This document shows positions 42,277 to 49,517 of a DNA stretch of 50,041 bases, piece by piece (position 1 is the stretch's first letter; each line of letters opens with the position of its first letter). Under the pieces are notes generated by a model. The model ran no database searches, was not told where the DNA came from, and worked only from the letters and a program-made list of their open reading frames with translations. Origin of the DNA: Bacillota bacterium (GTDB lineage Bacteria; Bacillota; Sulfobacillia; Sulfobacillales; Sulfobacillaceae); assembly GCA_021798975.1 (NCBI GenBank), contig JAJZBJ010000003.1, positions 1-50,041 on the forward strand. Reading direction: 5' to 3'. Both the position numbers and the translations under genes were made by a program.

Positions 42277-42600
42277 CTTCTCTGATAGGCATGCCCATAA
42301 TTTCGATTAGGAAGTTCCATCCCCAGTGCAAAAGCATCACAATCAACAGGGAGGGACGACCCTGATCACAGTCAAATAATTTTTGGGATAGGTATCCTTG
42401 TCGCCGTCGGGGCCGTGGGCCAGGGATAGGACTAAATCCACTGGCTGGCGCTCAATGGAGGACAATGGAACCATATCACCGGCCCCTTCTCCCAGAACTC
42501 CCACCGACAGCCGGGCGCCCGGTCAGGCAACAACCTCAGAACCTCAGAATACACGTGAAGATAGTCGGTCGGCCGCGCTCCAGAAGAAAGGAAGCCTGCA
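42277..42600. other. Gene-poor gap before pfkA, with a possible eroded minus-strand gene
   Basis: No intact gene is evident. On the minus strand two frames look protein-like and join by one shift. The first covers about 42590-42460 (RPTDYLHVYSEVLRLLPDR, then WEFWEKGPVIWFHCPP). The second runs to a TGA at 42343 (SSIERQPVDLVLSLAHG, then KDTYPKNYLTVIRVVPPC). The second frame alone could encode 53 residues from GTG 42504, without a clear ribosome site. I do not recognise the protein. The plus strand holds the pfkA ribosome site AAAGGAAG near 42587. This could also be chance openness of GC-rich DNA. Confidence 0.3.
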
Positions 42601-43560
42601 ATGAACTTCGCCATTCTGACCTCAGGCGGCGACGCTCCGGGCATGAACGCCGCCATTCGCGCCTTTGTCCGCCGCGGCATATCCTTGGGCCATCACGTGT
42701 GGGGCATCCCGCGGGGATTCGAGGGACTGGTGCATGGGGAGCCCGTGCCCCTCCAAGCCGCCTCGGTCGCCAACATTCTCATGACCGGCGGCACCATCTT
42801 ACGCACCTCTCGATTCCGGGACTTTACCCTCCAAGCTGTCCAGGAAGAAGCTCTCCAGCGCCTGAAGGCCCACCCCATCGACGGTCTAGCCGTCATGGGC
42901 GGCAACGGGTCCCTGGCCGGGGCTGTACAACTCAGCCGCCTCCGATTCCCGACTGTGGCCATCCCTGCCAGTATCGACAACGACATGCCCGGGACCGACT
43001 ACAGTCTGGGATTCGACACGGCCATAAACAACATCGTGGGTTCGGTGGATAAAATTCGCGACACCGCCTCCGCCCATGAGCGCATCTTCGTCGTTGAGGT
43101 GATGGGCAATCGCAGCGGCCACTTGGCGATCGCCGCGGGGTTGGCTTGCGGGGCGGAAGCGGTCATTATTCCCGAGCGCCCTACCGATTACGGCCATATC
43201 GCCAGCCAGTTGCAGGCGACCTTCGCGCGCGGCAAGAAGCACAGCTTTATTATCGTCGCCGAAGGTGCCGGCGATGCCCGGACTACGGCGGAGGCCTTAG
43301 CTCAACTCACCGGCCATGAAGCCAAGTGGGTCGTATTGGGCCATATTCAACGAGGAGGCCCCCCCACCGCCCAGGATCGCGTCATGGCAGCTCTCTTGGC
43401 GTCGAAGGCGATGGAATTGCTCGATCAAGGCCAGCATGGGCGAATGGCCGCCCTTCGCGATGGTTTCGTCACCGACCTATCTTTTGATGACGAGGCCGCG
43501 CAACGGACCGCGCCGACCCCCATGAACTGGCTCAGCTTGGCCGAAATATTGGCCCGTTAG
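42601..43560 (+). CDS. pfkA: 6-phosphofructokinase, ATP type, with GGNGS in place of GGDGS
   Basis: Phosphorylates fructose 6-phosphate in glycolysis. The 319 residues equal the classical bacterial enzyme. Visible are LTSGGDAPGMNAAIR (7-20), GGTILRTSRF, catalytic SIDNDMPGTD with Asp126 (Asp127 of the E. coli enzyme), VVEVMGNRSGHLA and LGHIQRGG. Gly103 matches Gly104 of ATP-dependent enzymes rather than the aspartate of pyrophosphate-dependent ones. However, residue 102 is asparagine where the E. coli enzyme has Asp103, a residue near the Mg-ATP site. ATG 42601 follows AAAGGAAG. The last four bases overlap the convergent kinase gene. No pyruvate kinase gene is adjacent. Confidence 0.92.
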   Translation: MNFAILTSGGDAPGMNAAIRAFVRRGISLGHHVWGIPRGFEGLVHGEPVPLQAASVANILMTGGTILRTSRFRDFTLQAVQEEALQRLKAHPIDGLAVMGGNGSLAGAVQLSRLRFPTVAIPASIDNDMPGTDYSLGFDTAINNIVGSVDKIRDTASAHERIFVVEVMGNRSGHLAIAAGLACGAEAVIIPERPTDYGHIASQLQATFARGKKHSFIIVAEGAGDARTTAEALAQLTGHEAKWVVLGHIQRGGPPTAQDRVMAALLASKAMELLDQGQHGRMAALRDGFVTDLSFDDEAAQRTAPTPMNWLSLAEILAR

Positions 43561-44495
43561 CCATCCCGGGTGGCCGCCAGATTAGCCAATTGCCATTGGG
43601 CTTCCGCCACATCGGCAGGCCGACCCATGTCGCTGGCAGAGACCAGGACAATCACGTTGACGTATATGGACACGGCGCGGGCCGCCTGCCATAGGCCATC
43701 GTCGGCGGCTCCGGCCAGCGTGCGAAACAGCGCCTGTCCAACCCGCGGCAAATATCCCGCAGCGAACATCCAATCTTCAGCCGGATGCCCCAGATGCACG
43801 TCGCCCCAATCCACGACACCGGCCAGTTGGCCGCATGAGTCCAAGAGGACATTTTTAAAGTTCAAGTCCCCGTGCACCAGCACCGGGGCCCCCAGAGATG
43901 CGGGTGGGGTCTCTGATTCCCGGAACTCCGCCACCCAAGGCGCATCCATCCCGGCCAGCCCGCGGTCAACCGCCACCGACAGCCACATCTCGAACCGTTC
44001 CTTGAGCGGTCCCAGGTTGAGCCTCCCCAGGGTTGGTTCTCCGGCCCCCCACGCCATAGCCTCAGCCGCGGGTACGCGCTGCAGCGCCTGCAGAAATTCC
44101 GCTAATGCGGGGGCAGAGGCCGATCGCCGCTCCGGGTCCCACGCCATCTCCGCCACCGGTGTGCCCGGCACCGACCGATAACCGAAAAACGGCCAAGGAT
44201 ATTCGGGCGACGGCGTCCCGAAATAGATTGGGTGGGGAATCGGCCGTGGCAAACGGGATGACAGACGGGGTAAAATCGCCATTTCCCGCTCCGTCAAAGA
44301 GACGGCCACGCGGCGGCGGGGAAATCGGAAAATCCAGTCATCCACACGATAAACCCAATTGTCCCATCCTTCGCCAAAAGCTGCCACGCGGCGGGAACGG
44401 AGCTCGGGGAACTGTTCGCCGATTAGCTTTTGGGCCAAAGCCACCGTCATGACGATGTCCGCGTCATATGAGGACGGCCGGCGAGCGCCGGTCAT
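43557..44495 (-). CDS. Aminoglycoside-phosphotransferase-family kinase
   Basis: A 312-residue APH-fold small-molecule kinase. LVHGDLNFKNVLLD is the catalytic loop (HGDLxxxN) and VVDWGDVHLGHPAEDW is the metal-binding DxD/DFG-like region. The N-lobe has FGEGWDNWVYRVDDWIFRFPRR with a nucleotide-binding loop. The start ATG 44495 forms an ATGA overlap with the MFS gene, so both are co-translated. An ATG at 44450 is an alternative. Its substrate could be an aminoglycoside, macrolide, homoserine-like or sugar compound; the family alone does not tell. Pairing with an exporter fits a drug-tolerance role, which is inference. Confidence 0.85.
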   Translation of the reverse strand: MTGARRPSSYDADIVMTVALAQKLIGEQFPELRSRRVAAFGEGWDNWVYRVDDWIFRFPRRRVAVSLTEREMAILPRLSSRLPRPIPHPIYFGTPSPEYPWPFFGYRSVPGTPVAEMAWDPERRSASAPALAEFLQALQRVPAAEAMAWGAGEPTLGRLNLGPLKERFEMWLSVAVDRGLAGMDAPWVAEFRESETPPASLGAPVLVHGDLNFKNVLLDSCGQLAGVVDWGDVHLGHPAEDWMFAAGYLPRVGQALFRTLAGAADDGLWQAARAVSIYVNVIVLVSASDMGRPADVAEAQWQLANLAATRDG

Positions 44496-45736
44496 GCGCC
44501 GGCCTCTAAGGCAGGCGGAGCCTCCGCCAGCCGGCTGACCGGTGACGTCAATAGCCAGACGACCGCTCCCATGCCGCCCACCACCCCCACCCATAGCGTC
44601 GCATGCAGTCCGATCCATGAGCCCAAGAGACCGCCCGCCAGCGATCCTAACGGCATGGTGCCCCAGATGAGGAATCGGATACTGGCGTTCATGCGGCCCA
44701 ATAACCGATCGGGAGTAATCGCCTGACGGAGGCTGACTTGATTGATGTTGTAGACCACCGAGCCGAAAAAGGTGCACAACTCGGCCACGATTAGCATGCC
44801 CATGGCAACAGGTGAGTGGGCGGGCGCTAGTGGCACCAAGAACTGAACGGCCGCCGAGAGGGTGATAGCGGACACCAGCGCAGCCCCCAGTCCCAGTTTC
44901 CCCGTAATCCGGGAGGCCGCCACAGCGCCGACGAGGCCACCCACCGCTCCCACGCCGAATACCACGCCAACCATCGCCCCGCGAAAGTGGAGACCGTGAA
45001 TAAAGTACAAAACGTAGACCGCCCCCGTGAGACTGCTGAAAAAGTTGGAGGTCCCCGTGCATCCCGCCAAAGACCACAACAGCCGATTGGCAAATACGAA
45101 ACGCAAGCCCTCGCCGATTTCCCGCCATACGTGCCGCTCAGTGTTTTGCAGCGGCACTTCCTCACGGGTTCGGATGGCCAACAACGACCCCACAGAGACG
45201 CCATAAGACAGAGCGTCGGCCGCGAGAGCAGCCGGAGCCGCAAAGAGCTGCACCAAGACGCTGCCCAAGCCCGGTCCCGCCACCTGACTGGCGGCCCGGG
45301 TGGTCTCTAGTTTGCCGTTGCCCTCCACCAGCATTTCCCGGGAAATAAGAGAGGGCAAGTAGGACTGATACGCCAGGTCGAACAGCACCGTCATACACCC
45401 GATCAGGAACTGGATCACGTAAAGGTCCACAATAGACAATCGGTGCACGAGCCACAACAGGGGTATAGCCGCCAAGAGCACAAAACGCGCCACGTCGGCG
45501 GTAATGAGAAGCGGTCGGCGCGGCAGACGGTCAATGTAGACCCCTGCTAAGAGCGACATGACTAAAAAAGGGACGGTCGCCAGTGCACCCAGGATCCCCA
45601 TTTGAGCGGCATCAGCGCGGAGGAATATGGCCGCCGTCAGGGGCAGCGCCACGGTCGTGACCTGAGATCCAAACTCGGACACCGTCTGTCCAAACCATAA
45701 CTTTAGAAAATCGCGGTGCCGCATCAATGTACCCAT
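44492..45736 (-). CDS. MFS-family efflux transporter
   Basis: A 414-residue major facilitator protein with about twelve hydrophobic helices, of the MFS_3/enterobactin-exporter-like group. The N-terminal FLKLWFGQTVSEFGSQVTTVALPLTA is typical. The loop GVYIDRLPRRPLLI carries the conserved D-R-x-x-R-R motif between helices 2 and 3, and SRITGKLGLG is the equivalent in the second half. AGGAGG lies 6 bases before ATG 45736; the frame is open further upstream without family likeness. It overlaps the downstream kinase gene as ATGA. Likely exports a drug or metabolite; the substrate is unknown. Confidence 0.9.
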   Translation of the reverse strand: MGTLMRHRDFLKLWFGQTVSEFGSQVTTVALPLTAAIFLRADAAQMGILGALATVPFLVMSLLAGVYIDRLPRRPLLITADVARFVLLAAIPLLWLVHRLSIVDLYVIQFLIGCMTVLFDLAYQSYLPSLISREMLVEGNGKLETTRAASQVAGPGLGSVLVQLFAAPAALAADALSYGVSVGSLLAIRTREEVPLQNTERHVWREIGEGLRFVFANRLLWSLAGCTGTSNFFSSLTGAVYVLYFIHGLHFRGAMVGVVFGVGAVGGLVGAVAASRITGKLGLGAALVSAITLSAAVQFLVPLAPAHSPVAMGMLIVAELCTFFGSVVYNINQVSLRQAITPDRLLGRMNASIRFLIWGTMPLGSLAGGLLGSWIGLHATLWVGVVGGMGAVVWLLTSPVSRLAEAPPALEAGA

Positions 45737-45788
45737 GGGGAACCTCCTGAAGACGCCTGACGCTGCGGGGACGCGCGAACAAAGAGCG

Positions 45789-46319
45789 CTAGCTGCACGT
45801 CGGAACCGATTTTTGGTTCGCACCCAACACTTGAAGATTGACCAGACCACTTGGCATATGGCGGCCGACATTGGCCATCCAGAACCCATCCTTCAATAGC
45901 CGCGTCGGATACCGATGGCCATTAATGGCGTAGACCACGCCGGATACCGGCCGCGGGCCCGCCGTCCGCCCAACGACGAAGGTCTGGGCCGGCTGGACTG
46001 TTGTGAGCGGGGCGGTGGCCACTGTGTCTGGATTCGGACACCCAGAAATGGTGGCAATGCGGGTCGAGTCAATGATTTCCCACCGATGACCTTGATGCCG
46101 CACCACGGTAATCTGGGCGCTCCCTTGAAACCGATAGAAATAAGCGGTATTCCCATGGCCGAGCCGGGCATGAAAGGGGAAAAAGGCGATGTTGGCGTTG
46201 GGCGGCATGGCTTTCACGATAGTCGTTTGAGCCGTCGGCGATACGCCGCAACCCGCCGCTCCCAGCAGTCCAAGCATTGCGCCCAGAACTGCCCGGCGTC
46301 GTTTGAAACCCAATAGCAT
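45789..46319 (-). CDS. Putative lipoprotein of unknown function
   Basis: A 176-residue protein with basic residues (KRRR), a hydrophobic stretch and a lipobox-like AAGC ending at Cys24 (LGLLGAAGCGVSPTAQ). It would be lipidated and anchored outside the membrane; the -3 alanine is a less common lipobox residue. The mature part is mostly beta-strand-like (AYFYRFQGSAQITVVRHQG, later TFVVGRTAGPRPVSGVVYAI) and contains a cysteine pair (GCPNPD and the C-terminal PTCS) that could form a disulfide. GAGGGAG lies just before the ATG. No family was recognised. It lies 52 bp upstream of the MFS gene on the same strand. Confidence 0.7.
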   Translation of the reverse strand: MLLGFKRRRAVLGAMLGLLGAAGCGVSPTAQTTIVKAMPPNANIAFFPFHARLGHGNTAYFYRFQGSAQITVVRHQGHRWEIIDSTRIATISGCPNPDTVATAPLTTVQPAQTFVVGRTAGPRPVSGVVYAINGHRYPTRLLKDGFWMANVGRHMPSGLVNLQVLGANQKSVPTCS

Positions 46320-46432
46320 TCTCTCCCTCAATGTGCTGTGCAGGTGTTCGTCGTCTGATCCTCGGGTTCCTGCCTGCGATGGATGGCGGGGTTCCGCGGC
46401 GGGCATGGTATTGCACAGGGAGGGCGACCACA

Positions 46433-46519
46433 GTGATTTTCGTATTGGGCCTATTAGGCGGATTTGTGGTGGTAATGGGTCTGCTGGCCTTTCGCCACCT
46501 GTTCCGAACCAAATCGTAA
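46433..46519 (+). CDS. Single-pass membrane micro-protein (28 residues)
   Basis: GTG 46433 is preceded by CAGGGAGGG with eight bases between. The frame gives one hydrophobic helix (IFVLGLLGGFVVVMGLLAF, residues 2-20) and a basic tail, RHLFRTKS. The layout matches the 32-residue gene at 13884-13982, though the sequences are not clearly homologous. It lies between the divergent lipoprotein gene and a convergent DsbA-like gene. The frame is open from 46331, but the added residues are not membrane-like and have no ribosome site. Expression is unproven. Confidence 0.5.
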   Translation: MIFVLGLLGGFVVVMGLLAFRHLFRTKS

Positions 46520-46552
46520 AATCAGTGGCGGATCCGGCAACAGGAACATCAA

Positions 46553-47185
46553 CTAAATTTCTGCGGCTATGCGCCGCAAGGCCGCTTGGAAGGTCGCGAC
46601 CGGTTGAGCTCCCGACATGCCATACTTCTCGTTAATGACGAAGAACGGGACCCCGTCGATTCCCAGTTCCGCGGCCTCCTGCTCATCGGCTCTCACCTCT
46701 GGGCCGTAGGCGCCGCTGTGCAGTGCGGCGGCGGCATCCATTTCAGAAAGACCCACTTCCCCAGCCAAGCGCACTAAGGTTGCCCGATCGCCGATGTCCA
46801 GCGAATCGGTAAAGTACGCCCGGAACAAGCGCTCCGACACTTCCGCCATCTTGCCCTGGGTCTTCGCGAACTGCGCCAATCGATGCGCATCAAAGGTGTT
46901 GGTAGGAATCATGGTGTCAAAACGATACACGAGGCCCACCTCGGAAGCCCGCTCTGCGACCTGGCGATTCATCGTCTGGGCCTCTTCGATAGTCATCCCG
47001 TACTTTTGGGCCAGCACTTCATGTATGGTGCGGTGTGAGCGGGCGGCATCGGGATCGAGCTCAAAACTCCGATATTTGACTTGGATCTCCCAGTCCTCCG
47101 GCAACTGCGCTTGGGCCAACTCCAAGTGACGCTTCCCCATATAGCAAAAAGGGCACACAAAATCGAACCACACCTCAACTTTCAT
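46553..47185 (-). CDS. DsbA-family oxidoreductase, FrnE-like
   Basis: A 210-residue thioredoxin-fold protein of the FrnE/2-hydroxychromene-2-carboxylate-isomerase-like group. The N-terminal WFDFVCPFCYMGKRHLE has the redox pair Cys11-Pro-Phe-Cys14. A long helical insert follows, with TNTFDAHRLAQFAKTQGK. The cis-proline loop is GIDGVPFFVIN, then SGAQP. No signal peptide, so it acts in the cytoplasm, unlike periplasmic DsbA. ATG 47185 has AAGGAGG 8 bases upstream; the longer open frame to 47341 is not family-like. It may repair or isomerise disulfides under stress; the substrate is unknown. Confidence 0.88.
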   Translation of the reverse strand: MKVEVWFDFVCPFCYMGKRHLELAQAQLPEDWEIQVKYRSFELDPDAARSHRTIHEVLAQKYGMTIEEAQTMNRQVAERASEVGLVYRFDTMIPTNTFDAHRLAQFAKTQGKMAEVSERLFRAYFTDSLDIGDRATLVRLAGEVGLSEMDAAAALHSGAYGPEVRADEQEAAELGIDGVPFFVINEKYGMSGAQPVATFQAALRRIAAEI

Positions 47186-47436
47186 CTGCGATCCCTCCTT
47201 GTCCATGGCCACGCTGGGCGTCATCCCATTGTCCCTCGCCCGCCGACCCGACGCAACCACTAGTCCCTCGCCCCATGGACGCCCCTCCAGCACCGCCGGC
47301 TGTCTGCGTCCGCGGGCTCGCGCATCTGGCCCGAGGGCCACCCCGAGCCGGTTTGCGCAAGGACCAATCCACGGGGTTTAATGGTAATGGCGGAGCGTCC
47401 ATCCCCGCGTACCTGGTCACGAAAAGGAGAGTCAGC

Positions 47437-47838
47437 ATGTCCGCAACCATTGACAAAGTGGCGTGGATACACCTGCGGGACGGAAAAATCCTCTGCGTAC
47501 GCTCCAAGGGCAAAGACACCTACTATTTGCCCGGGGGGAAGCGGGAGTCCGGAGAATCCGACGCGGAGGTACTCCAGCGGGAGATAGAAGAAGAGCTGTC
47601 GGTGCACATCAAGCCGCACAGCAGCAGCTATTTCGGGACGTTCGCAGAACAAGCCCACGGAAAGTCTCATGGCATGCTCGTAAAAATGACCTGCTACATA
47701 GCGGAATACGAAGGGCAACTGAGCCCGGCATCCGAAATTGACGTGATGGATTGGTTGACGTATGAAGACCGGCCGCGCGTCTCGGCCGTTGTCCAGATCA
47801 TTTTTGACAAGCTGTTTGAACGGAATCTCCTCGCCTAG
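47437..47838 (+). CDS. NUDIX hydrolase
   Basis: A 133-residue pyrophosphohydrolase. The Nudix box runs from Gly34 to about Val56: GGKRESGES, then REIEEEL at 48-54, with the metal-binding glutamates in EIEEE. The usual glycine near the end of the box is serine. The sequence KVAWIHLRDGKILCVRSKGKDTYYLPGGKRE is close to a NUDIX group with small nucleotide or ADP-sugar substrates. GAAAAGGAGAGTCAGC precedes ATG 47437; the longer open frame to 47275 is not family-like. It is divergent from the FrnE-like gene across about 250 bp. The substrate is not known. Confidence 0.9.
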   Translation: MSATIDKVAWIHLRDGKILCVRSKGKDTYYLPGGKRESGESDAEVLQREIEEELSVHIKPHSSSYFGTFAEQAHGKSHGMLVKMTCYIAEYEGQLSPASEIDVMDWLTYEDRPRVSAVVQIIFDKLFERNLLA

Positions 47839-47997
47839 CGGCGGGTCTCGGGGACGTTTCACGGCGCTCCCAGCCTGCTAACGGGCAAACCTTCTTGAAG
47901 ATGTTCATTCGGTGCTCCGGAGACGGTACAATAGGGGTCAACAAACATCAATGCTCCGGGCGGCCGTCCCCGCCCTTACAGGCAAGAGCATAGATAG

Positions 47998-49296
47998 GTG
48001 GAAGTGTCTCTCGTGATCGAGCAATGGCTCCGTGAACCCAGTGTTCGGTTCGTCTTGCAACCCATCGTCTCCTTATCAAGTGCACAGCTTGTAGGATACG
48101 AACTCTTAAGCCGACCGATGGCGGGCACCGTGGAACTGCCTGTCGAATCGTTTTTTCAGACCGCCAGCGAACAAGGTTCTGCCGTCGCCGTTGATCGATA
48201 TCTAATGGCCCAGATAGCCCCATTTTTAGATGGACTTTCAGTCAACGCCCCGGTCTTTATCAACCTCCATCCTGACTCGTTGAAGGACCCCGCCGTTCAA
48301 GATTGCATCGCCCCATTGGCGGGAAAAGCGGTAATCGAGGTTACCGAGCGGATGGACTGGGATTTTGGGGAATTGGGATCATTCTTACGCTCGTGGCAGC
48401 AACGCGGCGGTAGCTTTGCACTGGACGACTTTGGCAGCGGTTATTCAGGGCTGGAAAAGCTTGTGTCAGTACGCCCCGACTATGTCAAACTTGATGCGCG
48501 TTTAGTGCGCGGGGCCGACGAAAGCCGCGTCAAGCAAAATGTCATCGAGGCCATCGGCCACCTGGCCTCTATCCTGTCATTTCAATTACTGGGCGAGGGT
48601 ATCGAGACGGAGGGCGAGCTGGAAACCTGTGTCAGCCGCGGCGTTACCCTGGGCCAAGGATATTATTTTTGCCGGCCGTTGCCGTGGGACAGCGAGCCGC
48701 GAATTGATGAGACGGCCAAGGCTCGCATCCTGACGCACTACCAGTGGATGCAGCAGTCTGAGACGATTCCCCGGCCCACGGGCGGCGACTGGGCACACCA
48801 TGCAGCCTTGATGGCCGACGTACTGGAAACGCCGGACAGCCATGAACGGGTCCAACTCATTGCGGCCGCGCTCTATCGTGCGCTTTCGCCCCACTCGGTG
48901 ACCGTCTTAGCGGCCACGGACGAAGGGCTTCAACCGCGCGTAAGTTTAGGCCATACCCATCGATCCCTGATGCTATGGAGCACCCCTTCCCTAGCACGCA
49001 CTGCCTATCTAGGTGGTCAAATGGAAGTCCGGCAAACATCAGGCGGCCAGGATGACCGGAATGGCCTGACAGGGGATTTGAACCGCCTTTTGGGCTCGCC
49101 GGAATCGGTGGCCATCTGCCCGCTCGGCAACCCCCCGTGGGGACTCGTCGGTGCCGACTATCTCCCGGCCTATGCGTGGAGCGAACAACGCCTCTACGTA
49201 TTGCAAACTTACGCCAGGCTCATGACTTTGGCCACAGCGGAATCCGGCCATGACTGGAAAGGTCCCTCTGCCAACCGGGGCGGCTTCTCCGGTTAA
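47998..49296 (+). CDS. EAL-domain cyclic-di-GMP phosphodiesterase with C-terminal GAF-like region
   Basis: A 432-residue soluble protein. The EAL domain (about 15-240) has every catalytic element: YELLSR (35-37 is the EAL triad), FINLHPDSL, IEVTERMD, LDDFGSGYSGLE, VKLDARLVRG, GEGIETEGEL and LGQGYYFCRPLP. It should therefore hydrolyse c-di-GMP. No GGDEF domain is attached. The C-terminal 180 residues look like a GAF or related sensor (LIAAALYRALSPHSVTVLAATDEG, VAICPLGNPPWGLVGADYLPA). GTG 47998 has only a weak ribosome site; GTG 48013 with AGGTGGA before it is an alternative. It is monocistronic. Confidence 0.9.
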   Translation: MEVSLVIEQWLREPSVRFVLQPIVSLSSAQLVGYELLSRPMAGTVELPVESFFQTASEQGSAVAVDRYLMAQIAPFLDGLSVNAPVFINLHPDSLKDPAVQDCIAPLAGKAVIEVTERMDWDFGELGSFLRSWQQRGGSFALDDFGSGYSGLEKLVSVRPDYVKLDARLVRGADESRVKQNVIEAIGHLASILSFQLLGEGIETEGELETCVSRGVTLGQGYYFCRPLPWDSEPRIDETAKARILTHYQWMQQSETIPRPTGGDWAHHAALMADVLETPDSHERVQLIAAALYRALSPHSVTVLAATDEGLQPRVSLGHTHRSLMLWSTPSLARTAYLGGQMEVRQTSGGQDDRNGLTGDLNRLLGSPESVAICPLGNPPWGLVGADYLPAYAWSEQRLYVLQTYARLMTLATAESGHDWKGPSANRGGFSG

Positions 49297-49517
49297 AGAA
49301 AGACGTTCCGGGAGCGGAACAGACAGAAGAGTCACCAAGACGCTGAGCGTCTGACGAATGTTCATTGCGGTCGGTCTCTCGGTACGCCTGGTCGGGCTGG
49401 CCGATGTGTATCCGCACAGCCTCCACGTGCGCGGTGTGGAGTGTTGGGCCTAGTATGCCGACGCGTGCGTGAGATGGGGAAAATCTCTTGCTTAATGACG
49501 TACGTTTCCTGAGATAG
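49297..49517. other. Intergenic region with small hairpins, no gene recognised
   Basis: Between the EAL gene and the broken GNAT gene. It has GTTCCG/CGGAAC (49305-49320) and AGACGC/GCGTCT (49338-49352) hairpins, neither followed by a T run, so neither is a clear terminator. No coding frame here has a start and family likeness. Confidence 0.4.

Noticed and set aside
41258-42346. A 362-codon open frame on the strand opposite the Asp-box gene
   Set aside because: It mirrors the codon structure of the well-supported plus-strand gene, has no ribosome site and no domain likeness; it is a GC-rich shadow frame.
42895-42912. Pyrophosphate-dependent phosphofructokinase
   Set aside because: That class has an aspartate in place of the second glycine of GGxG; here it is glycine (GGNGS), which points to ATP use despite the asparagine.
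47186-47436. Coding sequence in the gap between the FrnE-like and NUDIX genes
   Set aside because: Open frames here are in-frame extensions of the two real genes; they have no ribosome site and low-complexity GC-rich translation.
47890-47930. Possible c-di-GMP (GEMM-I) riboswitch upstream of the EAL gene, from the string GGGCAAACC
   Set aside because: The rest of the aptamer is missing: no GACGCAAAGC segment and no matching helices follow.
49305-49352. Terminator after the EAL gene from two small hairpins
   Set aside because: The stems are six bases long and neither is followed by a T run, so they are not convincing rho-independent terminators.
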